DNA of 64,000 bases. Origin: Oryzias latipes (lineage: Eukaryota > Chordata > Actinopteri > Beloniformes > Adrianichthyidae). The stretch is from the NCBI RefSeq assembly GCF_002234675.1, contig NC_019876.2, positions 24,547,229-24,611,228 on the forward strand. Direction: 5' to 3'. Below, piece by piece: positions 1 through 10,639 of this stretch; the first letter of the stretch is position 1, and each line of letters starts with the position of its first letter. The notes under the pieces are model-generated. The model did not search any database. It had not been told where the DNA came from and saw nothing but the letters and a program-made list of their open reading frames with translations. The position numbers and the translations under genes were made by a program.

Positions 1-612
1 AAAATGTTCATGTTTACTTCCAGTCATTAATTAAAACTGTATTATATTTTATTTCCATGTATTTATGCAAATGTATATAATGTACAATTATGTGTTAGTC
101 TGTAATAATAAAAGTAACATTAAAAAAAGTTAAAATAAAAACAAATATATAATCCAGCCTCAGAGAGTCACTAAGCTGTGTACTTTCTGTGATGGTCCCA
201 AGCCCATAGAAATGGAGAGGGTATATATGCTGGTTGGACTCCAGGTTTTTCTTAGCTTCCATGTTCAGTCAAATAAGCAAAAGGCACTGGTAGATGGTAC
301 TCTGGCTTTTGCTAGACGGGGTTCAACTCCCTGCAGTGTCCTTGAAAATTCTTTGACATGAAACATCAAAGTAAATAGTCTTCCAAAAAAGATTATTCTA
401 AAGTTTTAAATATTAATTTATGTTGATAAAGAATTGTTTGGGCATTGATGAATATAGCAATATTAAATGTATTTCATGTACATGTATTCTTTTTTAACTC
501 AGTTGCTTGCATTTATAAAATAAAATGTCAGACATCAAAATAAATAGAAACATTCCAAAAATGAGACTTAATTTCATAAATAGAATAATTAATGTTACAT
601 TTCACAGGGTCT

Positions 613-1430
613 TCCACCTCTCTACTGCTTTGCCAACATTAAGGTTTCTGTCCTGGCCCTCTGTGCTGATGGTCAGTCCGACACAAGACCGGACTTTCGG
701 TTGACCCGCAGGACCATCGGGCATCTGGTGGAACAGCTTCAGGTTCCTCACACTCTGGGGGGGTACAGGACACTGAGGTCCTGGTGTTCCTTTTCTGGTT
801 GGCGTGTGGCACATCTTACCGTGTGTTAGCCAAGGTCTTTGACATGCCACGGTCCGCTGTGAGGGACTTTGTCCACAGGACGGCAGACCGCATCCTCCAG
901 CTGATGTACAGGGTCATCCGGCTACCCACTGTGAATGAACTGCCATTAGTCGCCACTGGTTTAGAGCAGCTCTCTGGGTCTGCTGCCTTCCAAAAGGTCA
1001 TGGGGAGCATTGATGGCTGCCACATAAGAATTAAGGCCCCAAAAGAAAATGCAGTTTATTTTAACAGGAATTTTTTTATTCCATTCAGATGCAGGCTGTA
1101 TGTGATTCTAATGCCACATTTTTAGATATTTTTGTTGGGTATCCAGGATCAGTCCATGATTCACGGGTTCTGCGTAACAGACCAATTTATGCCAATCAAA
1201 CATTCCCCCCTGAAGGATACATCCATTTCGGTGATGGTGGGTATCTCTGCATTGCTCAACCATCATGCTGCTCCATGCTAACAGAAGCAAATCACCTTTG
1301 TTGCAGTTGGGAGGGAGCAGGAATAACAATGACAATGGGATGCTTGAAGTACCCACAGATATCCTTATCATACAGGCCATTGGCTGGAACAAGTGGAAGG
1401 TGGAAAAGCTTGACCAGACACTAGCTAAAA
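613..1430 (+). pseudogene. HARBI1-like DDE transposase remnant (copy 1)
   Basis: Frames must be switched to read it. RPDFRLTRRTIGHLVEQL is followed by a frameshift into FLFWLACGTSYRVLAKVF and MGSIDGCHIRIKAPKE (first Asp). A second shift near 1075 leads to MQAVCDSNATFLDIF and GYPGSVHDSRVLRN (second Asp) and GDGGYLCIA. After that the sequence no longer resembles a transposase, so the ERAFG...R segment with the third acidic residue is missing. Confidence 0.8.
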
Positions 1431-3010
1431 GATGCATCAAGGTAAAAACCAGATAGGTTTTTACTTTTTTCATTCAAACATTACTCAACAATGTTTTTGA
1501 CAGTACAAAGGATTTCTGAGGCATCGGCAGACCTTGATCAGCTGACAACAGAACTATCGGTACAAGAAAACACTGTCCAGCAATGGGTGTCTGATGCTTA
1601 AAAGTGGGCTGCAGGTGCTGTGGAACTTAATATATATATTGACACTTTTTATGTCCAATAATTATTCTAGTAGTGAACTCTAGTAATATCAAGTGAACGC
1701 CTTTTTATAGCATCTTGCCTCAAGTCAAAATGTCCAAATACTCATATAATAATATGAAATGTGTTAACTTTTCTCCCCACAAGAACCAACTGGTCAAAAT
1801 AACCTTGAAAATCCATTGAAGGACTTTATCTGAGCCCAGCAGAGGAAATATGAGCAGTATCACCAGACAGGTGAGGGATAAAATGCAAAGTTCTTGAAGC
1901 AAATATTATTTAATTTCATTTGCCACTTAGAAAGTTTTGTTGACTTTTTGTTTGATCATATCAGCTTGGAAAAAATGTCAGCCCAAAGCTCAAGTAACTT
2001 TGAAAGAATTCAGTCTCTCTGGTCTCCTGTGGTTGACTCCATGACTTAGGGGGTGGGGAGCTTGGTCGTCGCTGCTCCTTGCCCTTCTGCCGTGGTTTGG
2101 GGTGGGGGTCGGGGCTTCCGGTGCCTGGCGGGGGCGGGGGGGGGCGCCGTTAGTCGGGGGGTCGGGTCCGGTGCCTGGGTGGGGCGGGCTGGGGCGCTGC
2201 GTGGTCCTCTGGGCTTGGGTGTGGGGGTGCGTGGTGGGGGGGGTGGGGTGGTGGTCTGGCTTGGCTTGGGGGGGTGGTCCCTTTGCCTGTGCTGGGGGGG
2301 GTTGGCGGGGGGCCCTGTTCGGGGGGGGGGGGGCCCAGCGGCGCCGGGTGGGCTGCCCATCTGCACCTGGGGCTGGGATCGGCCCTTCCCTGGCTCTGGG
2401 ACGGGACGGGACAACCCTCTCGGGGCCCCCGGTCGCTCTGGGTGTCACCCGCTTCGGCTGCGGGGTCTGGGGTGGGGTGGGGTGGGGGGCTTGTCGGCCC
2501 TGTCCTGTGGGGGGGGGGGGCGTTCTGGGGGGGAGGGGGTCCCATTATTGGTACGGGTCGGGGGGGCTAGCGGGTCGGGGTCTCCGCTGAGGCAATCAGT
2601 GGTTGCCTCGGCCGGTTGGCCTCCTCGGTCCCGTCGAGGCCTGACCAGAGCTCCTCTAGGGCCGGCGTCTGGGGGTGGGGGCCTTGGCTTGCTCCGGGGG
2701 GGGCGACGCTTTCTGGTTGCTCTCTCTCCGTGTGGGGTGGGTGGTGCCGGGCCTGGGGTGTCGGCGCCTCCGGGGGTGGGGCCCCTGGGCTGGGTGGCCC
2801 TGGCCCCTCTGCTGGGGGGGGACTGGGGGACGGCTGTTTGACCACCGGGGGACAGTCTACCAGCTGTCCCCAACTTACCCCCTTCCTCATATAACCTCAT
2901 ATTAGGGTGGGGGGGTGGGGGGTCTAGCCTGCGATGCACCTTGGGGGGGGCTACTTGGCAGTGGCCCCCCTCCTATGGTTGCCGTATGGAGTGGGCCCCC
3001 CCTCTTTCGG

Positions 3011-3229
3011 TTTTATTTGCACCTTAGACATGTAGGGTCCTTGGTAGGGGGGGTGCTTGCACATCACTGCAAGAAAGCAGCAGATGTCCTCCTGGCACCC
3101 TACCCGGCAATTTTAACCGCACCTTAGACATTTAGGGCCCCTTGGTGGGGAGGGTGAGGGGACATCACTGTGAGTAATCAGGAGATGTCCCCTTAGTAGC
3201 CTACTCACCAATTTTAACTGCACCCCCCT
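3011..3229 (+). repeat. 100-bp tandem duplication inside the G-rich insertion
   Basis: Two copies of a unit beginning TTTTA...GCACCTTAGACAT, 100 bp apart, each containing ACATCACTG and GATGTCC. A third start of the unit follows near 3219. Confidence 0.75.
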
Positions 3230-4691
3230 TAGTACACACACCCCTCCCCCTTCAATATATACATTCCAACATAAACACACACACATGCACACAAACACCC
3301 TCTCAAACACACATACACGCACACACATTTTACAAGGAAGGTGGGACCTGGGTCCATCTGTCCCCTACCCCTTCCCTGGTGGGGGGGTGCGGGCCCCTTG
3401 GCGATGGCGGCCGTGTCCCTTGGGTGCCGGCTCCCTGGGCCCGGCGGTGCTCTCTCCGCACGGTGGGAGGGTTCATATTACACCTGAGCCGGGGGTGTTC
3501 GTGTCCCTGGGGGGTGGGTCCTGGTCCTTGCCCCTGAGCGCTGGGCCCCGCCAAACTTCCAACATGGCCGAGCCTGGTCGGGCCATATTTATAACACCCC
3601 TTGTGGGCCACCCTTTTTTCCCCGGGGTTCCCCCCTCCTGGGCGGGGGCGGCGGACCCCTGCCTTGCTCCTACCTGGACCAACCGTGGGCCGGGTGGGTG
3701 GCTGCCTGGAGTGCGGAGCGGGTCTCCCTTGGGGGGTCCTGGCTCGTACCTGGGGTTGGGGCGGGGGGATGCCCGGAACTCCTGGGTGGTGGTGGGGTGC
3801 TCGTCTGGGGCTGTGGGCGTCCTTCTCCGGTGGGGCCCTGCGTTGGGCTCTTCCGGCGTGGCGGGGGGGCTGCTTTCCTGGCTGGGCTGGGGCGGCGCTC
3901 TCTTTCCCTCCGCGCCTCCCTGCTCTCTGGCTCTGGGGGCGTCGTGGCGGTCCTGCTGGCCCTGGCCTGGGTGGCGGTCTTGGTCGCCCGGGGGGCGGTT
4001 GTTTCCTGCCTGTTCCCGTGTGGCGTTGGGGGAATTCCGGCTGCCGCTGCTGCTGCGGCGTGGGTCTGGGTGTGGGGGTGGCTGGGCGGTCCTCCTCCTT
4101 TTCACATTCCACCATCCATTTTAGAAGAACATAAACACTCACCTGAGCACAGGTGTTAGCTCACCTTTGCACTTATAGTTTGAATGATTAAATGAATGAA
4201 AGATTTTACACTAGTAGGTTTAAAGGCATAGGTAGGCGTTCGTGAACACTATCTGTTTTGTGTACATGTTGACATGTGGACATTTTTGCAGCTAGCAGGT
4301 GTGTTGATAATATTTGAGTGTGTGTGAACAGGCCCCGCCCTTTTTGTACTACATTTGAACCGTACCGTAATGATAAACAACCAGTAAACCTGTCTGCTCT
4401 ATGCTGCTTCATGGTCTTACCCCCCCTCTCACTATCACCCCCCCCCCCCCCCGACATCCCTCCCTCTTCTTCCCTTCTTTCCTTTTCCGTCCAGTCCAAC
4501 ACCAAAGATTTTCAATCATGGTTGAAATGAATAAAGTTTGGCCTCATTTACAAAAGGGGTTTATTCAGTCATACCTTTGGTTTGTCTGTAGATTAATTAG
4601 ATGAATAACCCCTCTTGTTAAAGTAAAATATGTCCAACACAAGAGGCCCTCACCTCTCATCTGCCTGCCTAGCTGTTGGACAGGACAAGTT

Positions 4692-4717
4692 AAAAAAAAA
4701 AAAAAAAAAAAAAAAAA
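4692..4717 (+). other. Poly(A) tail of the G-rich insertion
   Basis: 26 uninterrupted A residues directly before the right target duplication. Confidence 0.9.
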
Positions 4718-4770
4718 TAGAAAGTTTTGTTTACAATGTCTTTGCATACATATTACTTTATATAAAACAA

Positions 4771-4921
4771 GTGGCCTTAAATCATTGCAGCAAGAAAGAT
4801 ATGCTGTACAGACATGTACCCTTGGATTTATATCAGTTTTTAAATAAAACATAAAGAGCTTTACATTTCATCAAAAATGTTATGTAAGGTTTTCTTTCTT
4901 GTTGCAATGATTTAAGGCCAC
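4771..4921. repeat. Hairpin-forming inverted repeat at the end of Harbinger copy 1
   Basis: The 28-bp arms at 4771-4798 and 4894-4921 match with one mismatch and extend weakly outward. Copy 3 (42268) has only one arm, so the second arm is specific to this locus. Confidence 0.7.
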
Positions 4922-6357
4922 TTTTTTTATATGAATGTAACACCCATTAGTTACACTAAGGAAGTAATCCCTCGATTTTTATGTTATTGTGTTTCTTTAC
5001 TTTATTCAGTTATACAGTCATACAGTTGTATGGCTTAAGGTAGTTCCGATTTTAGCCAGCAGAGTGCGCGTGCGTTTAGAGACAGAGCCGTTTTTTTTCT
5101 CTTTCCTTTTGGATGCACTTGTGCCAGTCAGAACACGGACAAAGGACATGAACTCAGAGCTATACGTACTTTTTGGGAGTAACAGCTAAACTTTGATATT
5201 TTGGTGTGTGTGTTTTTTTTCAATCCTACTTTCGTGAGCGAGTGCTGTGGATAAACATCGCTGATTCTGTATATTTTTTTTCTTGTCGAGTGAATCTCCG
5301 GTGAGTAAAAATATCATTAGCCTCAAGATTAGCATGTTAGCTGAAGTCATTTTGCCTAATTAATTGGTCATTGTATTTTGTGAATGTATGTACATGTTCA
5401 ATGTTGTTCGGTTGATTATAAAGAAAAGAAAAACAATCGGAGGTAGATTGAGTAAATGTTGGTAAAGTGTTATAACTCATGTGAAAATCCAATAATAATC
5501 TAACTATTGGTGTTTTGTAGCCAGCAATTTGGTGCATCTAGTTTTTTTATTAAATATGTCAATAAAAACACACATTGTGCACTGTTAGGCTACAAAAAAA
5601 TATACATATTTGTATATTTTTTTTTATACAAATTTTTTTTTGTGTTGCTGTAAAACTAAAACTATTTTGCAGCTATGTTAATTTTGTCACTGAAATTCCC
5701 TTTTTCATTGATACAGTGAGAGAATACTACTGTGCAGTAAATAAGTAGATAGAGATATTTAGAACATAAGTGAGACAAAAAAAAAATTTTTATTTCTAAA
5801 TTTAGAACTACCACTCCTGCTTCGTGCAGGTTGTTTTTTTTTTTTTTTTTGGTTCTTCCCCAAAGTGAGTTAAAAAGATGGCGAGCCAGAACCGGGATCC
5901 ATAGACCAACGAGCGGGACACAGGCCTACGCGCGCGGAGGGTGTGACGTCTGTTCAAGCTTCGCTGTTGTCTGGAAGGAGGATAACCATCTTTTCACGCA
6001 GATAAGACAAAAGAAAAAAATCACACTACCCGGGTAGATGTACATTGACAAAACTCTGAACACTGACTGACGTTGAAGACTTACTGGACAGACATATTTT
6101 TCTTCTGGGCCCTTTTCCTTTATTTCTTTTGTATTCAGCTGGCATTTATACTAATTGATATAAAAGAACCTGTAGTTACTGTTTGTTGCAGGAATTTGTG
6201 AAAACAATATCTTTTTTTATTTACTATCTACATTTTGTTATTAAACTTGTTCCATCTATTCTTTGCAACCCCAGTGTCCATGTTCACTTTATCCTCCTAG
6301 AGCGTGCTTACCTCTTCTGATATTGGTCCAGGATTTTAGTCACGTGATTTCCAGGTA
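4899..6357. other. Unassigned stretch with LTR-like features
   Basis: Lies between the two inverted Harbinger copies. It begins near TGTAACACCC (4936), has a possible splice donor in CTCCGGTGAGTA near 5300, a GC-richer stretch at 5880-5960, and ATTAAA near 6240 followed by TTGTTCC. This resembles the U3/R/U5 layout of an LTR, but I found no matching TG...CA end or target duplication. No credible coding region. Confidence 0.3.
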
Positions 6358-8410
6358 TTGTAAACAAAACTTTCTAAGTGGCAAATGAAATTAAATAATA
6401 TTTGCTTCAAGAACTTTGCATTTTATCCCTCACCTGTCTGGTGATACTGCTCATATTTACTCTGCTGGGCTCAGATAAAGTCCTTCAATGGATTTTCAAG
6501 GTTATTTTGACCAGTTGGTTCTTGTGGGGAGAAAAGTTAGCACAATTTAAATTATTTTAGGAACAAAAAGTATTTGGACATTTTGACTTGAGGCAAGATG
6601 CTATAAAAAGGCGTTCACTTGATAATACTAGAGTAATTAATTGGACATAAAAAAGAGTCAATATATACAGTATATTAAGTTCCACAGCACCTGCAGCCCA
6701 TTTTTCAGACACCCTTTGCTGGACAGTGTCTTCTTGTATCGATAATTCCTTAGCTAGCTGATCAAGGTCTGCTGATGCCTCAGAAATCCTTGTTACTGTC
6801 AAAAACATTGCAACATTGTTGAGTAATGTTTGAATGAAAAAAGTAAAAACTTCTTAAAAAAACCTATCTGGTTTTTACCTTGATGCATCTTTTAGCTAGT
6901 GTCTGGTCAAGCTTTTCCACCTTCCGCTTGTTCCAGCCAATGGCCTGTATGAAAGGATATCTGTGGGTACTTCAAGCATCCCATTGTCATTGTTATTCCT
7001 GCTCCCTCCCAACTGCAACAAAGGTGATTTGCTTCTGTTAGCATGGAGCAGCATGATGGATGAGCAATGCAGGGATACCCACCATCACCAAAATGGATGT
7101 ATCCTTCAGGTGGGAATGTTTGATTGGCATAAATTGGTCTGTTATGCAGAACCCGTGAATCATGGACTAATCCTGGATATCCAAAAATATCTAAAAATGT
7201 GGCATTAGAATCACATACAGCCTGCATCTGAATGGAATAAAAAGATTCCTGTTAAAATAAACTGCATTTTCTTTTGGGCCCTTAATTCTTATGTGGCAGC
7301 CATCAATGCTCCCCATGACCTTTTGGAAGGCAGCAGACCCAGAGAGCTGCTCTAAACCAGTGGCGACTAATGGCAGTTCATTCACAGTGGGGAGCCGGAT
7401 GACCCTGTACATCAGCTGGAGGATGCGGTCTGACCATCAGCATAGAGGGCCAGGACAGAAACCTTAATGTTGGCAAAGCAGTAGAGAGGTGGAAGACCCT
7501 GTGAAATGTAACATTAATTATTCTATTTATGAAATTAAGTCTCATTTTTGGAATGTTTCTATTTATTTTGATGTCTGACATTTTATTTTATAAACTTTTA
7601 ATGCTGGAAAATCTCATTTGGCTAGATTTTTGGATTTTCCCATTGTTTTTTAAATATGAAACACTTTGTGTTGAAGGCTTATGTGGTTTTACTATGAAGA
7701 GAAAACACAAGACTTTCTCTGAACCCAATAGAGTGTTCAACCTTTCTGGAACAGAAGAGGTTAAAGCATTTTTCAACTGGAGCTCAATCTTTGGTTTGAC
7801 ATGAAAACATTTCCAGGAACAGCAGCTGCCTCCTCATATCTGAAACTTAAGGGGAAAAAGTGTCAGGTTGGTACAATCATAATACAAACCAATGCAAGCA
7901 ACTGAGTTAAAAAGGAATACATGTACATGAAATACATTTAATATTGCTATATTCATTAATCCATAAACAATTCTTTATTAACATAAATTAATCTTTAAAA
8001 CTTTAGAATCATCTTTTTGGAAGACTATTTACTTTGATGTTTCATGTCAAAGAATTTTCAAGGACACTGCAGGGAGTTGAACCCCTTCTAGCTGAAGCCA
8101 GAGTTCCATCTACCAGTGCCTTTTGCTTTTATGACTGAACATGGAAGCAAAGAAAAACCTGGAGTCCAACCAGCATATATACCCTCTCCATTTCTATGGG
8201 CTTGGGACCATCACAGAAAGTACACAGCTTTGTGACTCTCTGAGGCTGGATTATATATTTGTTTTTTATTTTATTTTCTTTACTGTTTTTAATTTTTTTT
8301 ATTACAAACCAAGAAATAACTATTGTACATTATATACATTTTCATAAATACATGGAAATAAATCCTAAAACAGTTTTAATTAATGACTGGAAGTAAACAT
8401 GTACACTTTT
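6358..8410 (-). mobile_element. Harbinger-like repeat copy 2
   Basis: Reverse-oriented relative of copy 1, carrying the same transposase remnants on the minus strand. It lacks the distal extension seen in copies 1 and 3 (it starts at TTGTAAACAAAAC). Its far side runs straight into the 3' flank of the 358-aa coiled-coil gene. Confidence 0.8.
6900..7480 (-). pseudogene. HARBI1-like transposase remnant (copy 2)
   Basis: Minus-strand pieces with MGSIDGCHIRIKGPKE, MQAVCDSNATFLDIFGYPG and VHDSRVLHNRPIYANQTFPP in two frames. A deletion near 7430 removes part of the N-terminal helical region present in copies 1 and 3. The third acidic residue is missing. Confidence 0.8.
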
Positions 8411-8499
8411 GTTAAAAGCTTCAATTTAACCACAAAAAATAAATGTTCTTAAAATCTTTTTCAATGTTTTCCTGGATATTACCAGTGTCTTGTGTCATT

Positions 8500-8815
8500 A
8501 CATTTAAGAATCTTGATTTTAACTTTTTTTGTGAGTGGGGGGAAACTAGAGCACCCAGAGAAAACCCCACGCATGCATGGAAAGAACACGCCAATTTAAC
8601 CATGCAGCCCGTTTTTTCACTTAAAAAACAAAAACAAAAAAACAAAAGTTGAACTCAATCACTGCACACACTCCCACTAGCTTCTAAACCCTGACCAATC
8701 ATGATTTACATCTTTTCTATTTTTGGTTGTGGGGGGAAAACTGGAGCACCCAGAGAAAAACCCACGCATGCATGGAAAGAACATGCAAACCTTACCATGC
8801 AGCCCCTTTTTTTAA
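8500..8815 (-). repeat. Conserved 3' flank block with ACCCAGAGAAAA...CACGCATGCATGG motif
   Basis: Two copies of a GGGGGAAA-CTRGAGCACCCAGAG block containing CACGCATGCATGGAA. The same block recurs at 17400-17676 and, twice, at 44800-45090. It links the Harbinger repeat to the coiled-coil genes. Confidence 0.7.
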
Positions 8816-8834
8816 GACAAGGTTCATCTTTTTT

Positions 8835-9911
8835 TTAATTGTGTGCAGTCGCTTGCGTGACTTTTTTAGAGCAAAACAATCTGCGCCAAAATTTGGTGAA
8901 AGAAAACCTCTTGACCTTCTTTCCTTTCTTTGGTTCCTCTTCTTCTACCTCAACCTGTTCTTCTGTGGTTTCTCCCTCTTTGGTGATGCATTCCTGATTC
9001 CCAGAGTCAGTCTGTACAGAGACTGTTTTCTTCTCCTCAGCATCAGAGTCAATCTGTACAGAGACTGTTTTCTTCTCCTCAGCATCAGAGTCAGTCTGTA
9101 CAGAGACTGTTTTATTCTCCTCAGCATCAGAGTCAGTCTGCACAGAGACTGTTTTCTTCTCTTTGTTTGCCTTCATTTCTTCCAACTCCCTTTTTGCATC
9201 TTCTGCTTCTTTTTCTCTGAGTTTGTTCAATTCAAGGAGAGCCTTTTTCTCCTCCTCATGTTTCTTCAGTTGCTCTTTCAGCTCAGTAATTGTGGATTCA
9301 TGCTGAGCAGAGACCTCCAGTTTCTTGTTTAGGTCAGCATTTTCTTTCTCCAAATCTTCAACTTCATTGACCAGAACTTGATTTTCTGCCTTTAGTTCCT
9401 CATTTTCCTCCTGAGACTCCTGATATTTTCTTTTAAGGTCCTCAAAGGCTTTGTTGGTGTCTGGTTTGGGTCCTTTGCCTCCCTTTGCAGCCTTCTGCTC
9501 TTTGAAATCTTTAAGCTGCTGTTTCAGCTTTTTGATGCAAGCTTCATTTTTGTCATTGATGTCCATTTGTTGGATCAACACGGCCTTGCACTCTTCCAGC
9601 TCCCAGACCATGTCAAGGTTGGCCTGTTTCAGGGTCAACTGTTCTTCAGTCGTCTGATCTTTCTCTTCTTTTAAGTTGTTGAATTTCTGTCTCAACTCTT
9701 TGGTGTCAGTTGAAACAGCAAGTTCTTCTAGTTCTTTCTTCAATTGAGCATTTTCATGCTCAAGAGCTTCCACCTTGGTAGAAAGAGCCTGGCCTTTTTT
9801 GTCCTGGATGAGGTTTTCATGGGCCTTTTTCAGCGTGTTGAGTTCCTCCAGAACTTGACTGAGTTTTGGGCTTGGATTGTTGCGCCTGTTTGCCTTAGTT
9901 ACACGGGGCAT
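8835..9911 (-). CDS. Intronless coiled-coil protein with four VQTD repeats (358 aa), unnamed
   Basis: I do not recognise this gene. The ATG at 9911 (MPRVTKANRR) is used; the open frame continues three codons upstream without an ATG. Residues about 15-240 are a charged, heptad-rich coiled coil. Residues about 250-303 hold four tandem copies of a 14-residue unit (consensus [14 protein letters not shown]), encoded by a 42-bp repeat. A short Glu-rich stretch follows. The C-terminus is a basic aromatic segment, [17 protein letters not shown], that could form a membrane-binding amphipathic helix. There is no signal peptide or obvious enzyme domain. A truncated copy lies at 23416-23934, and a larger relative with a similar C-terminus at 46345-48768. 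The long open frame and a partial copy with the same repeats favour a real gene; expression is not shown. Confidence 0.7.
   Translation of the reverse strand: MPRVTKANRRNNPSPKLSQVLEELNTLKKAHENLIQDKKGQALSTKVEALEHENAQLKKELEELAVSTDTKELRQKFNNLKEEKDQTTEEQLTLKQANLDMVWELEECKAVLIQQMDINDKNEACIKKLKQQLKDFKEQKAAKGGKGPKPDTNKAFEDLKRKYQESQEENEELKAENQVLVNEVEDLEKENADLNKKLEVSAQHESTITELKEQLKKHEEEKKALLELNKLREKEAEDAKRELEEMKANKEKKTVSVQTDSDAEENKTVSVQTDSDAEEKKTVSVQIDSDAEEKKTVSVQTDSGNQECITKEGETTEEQVEVEEEEPKKGKKVKRFSFTKFWRRLFCSKKVTQATAHN
9003..9160 (-). repeat. 42-bp tandem repeat encoding the VQTD units
   Basis: About 3.8 copies of a 42-bp unit (starts at 9003, 9045, 9087, 9129) inside the coiled-coil gene. Differences are mostly single bases. 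The copy at 23416-23934 has one unit fewer, so the array changes length. Confidence 0.9.
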
Positions 9912-10129
9912 TTTTACCACTTGTTAGGTGTAAAATAACAGAAATGACAGAGTTTCCAGAAGATTGCAGAAACAAAAGCTTTTTGTCTCTGCAAAGAATG
10001 AGCTCCAAGTGTCCAAGTTTCCAAAGTACTCTTTCTAGAGCAATAACCTTAGATCTCTTCAACCACAGCGAATGTTTTGACTAGAAATCTGAGATGTATA
10101 TGTGGACTAGAGTGGCAGTCTACAATATG

Positions 10130-10410
10130 TCACATTATGTCATGTGATGTCATGTGATGTCATATGATGTCATGATGACAAACTCACATCAGGTGCTCTG
10201 ACATCATCATTACATAAGGGCATTGATGTCACGTGAGATCTATGACATCACTAAACCCCTTTATCTTTAGAATTGTATACCTTTTATCTCTTGTTGTTTT
10301 TTTCTATTTTTTAATTAATTAGTAACTAACAAAAGCACCAACATCAGGTTGGTATAGTCATCATGACATCATAAAGCAGTTGGTGACATCAATGGGTCTT
10401 GACTTGGGCT
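10130..10410. promoter_or_regulatory. Cluster of TGACATCA/TGATGTCA octamers upstream of the 358-aa gene
   Basis: Many copies of ATGACATCA-like words on both strands, one base from the CRE consensus TGACGTCA. A similar cluster lies just upstream of the 807-aa coiled-coil gene. The function is inferred; the array could be a degenerate satellite. Confidence 0.45.
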
Positions 10411-10419
10411 TTTTGTCAC

Positions 10420-10478
10420 GTTGCCTAGCAACATGACTAAGGCATCATCAAAGGGCCTTTGTCATGTTGCTAGGCAAC
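10420..10478. promoter_or_regulatory. Paired X-box-like palindromes upstream of the 358-aa coiled-coil gene
   Basis: GTTGCCTAGCAAC at 10420-10432 fits the RFX X-box form GTNRCC-N-RGYAAC. Its exact reverse complement GTTGCTAGGCAAC is at 10466-10478. With the adjoining bases they make a perfect 18-bp inverted repeat (10420-10437 and 10461-10478). The site is about 510-570 bp upstream of the ATG at 9911. It could instead be part of a dispersed repeat. Confidence 0.45.
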
Positions 10479-10639
10479 AGAGCTCTTTTCTTGGTACAGA
10501 ATAGGATTGATGCAACCACTTACACAATGTATCAGCTCTCTCCAGCGGTTTAAAGAATGATAAAAGACAATGTTTAAAATTAATTTTAAACAAATATGCA
10601 ATGAAAAACTTAAGAACAGACAAAAAATGTAAATTAAAA

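Larger units (their letters stand above)
1942..4717 (+). mobile_element. G-rich, poly(A)-tailed retro-insertion with 14-bp target duplication
   Basis: The insertion splits Harbinger copy 1. TAGAAAGTTTTGTT occurs at 1928-1941 and again at 4718-4731, while the uninterrupted copy at 42268-44690 has it once. The inserted 2,776 bp end in 26 A residues (4692-4717), so it arrived by LINE-type target-primed reverse transcription. The body is mostly very G-rich on the plus strand (2040-2880, 3370-4090), with a 100-bp tandem duplication at 3011-3229 and a CA-rich stretch near 3254-3330. No convincing protein is encoded; long frames there are compositional. It may be a 5'-truncated L1-type element with a large G-rich 3' UTR, or a retrocopied non-coding RNA. 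Confidence 0.8.
1..4898 (+). mobile_element. Harbinger-like repeat copy 1 (interrupted at 1942-4717)
   Basis: Nearly 1.9 kb, plus a distal part at 4732-4898, matches copies at 6358-8410 and 42268-44690. It contains HARBI1-type transposase remnants and is split by a poly(A)-tailed insertion. The left limit is outside the window. It lacks the region that should hold the third acidic catalytic residue. Confidence 0.8.

Noticed and set aside
1990-4159. Long Gly/Val/Trp-rich and Pro/Arg-rich open frames on both strands (up to about 280 aa)
   Set aside because: They overlap in most frames, follow the G-rich composition and have no domains. The block is a retro-inserted non-coding sequence.
8727-9332. 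Open frame on the plus strand rich in Phe, Leu and Ser with a repeated [11 protein letters not shown]-type unit
   Set aside because: It is the antisense shadow of the VQTD repeat and coiled coil of the minus-strand gene. The copy at 23462-23911 is the same shadow.
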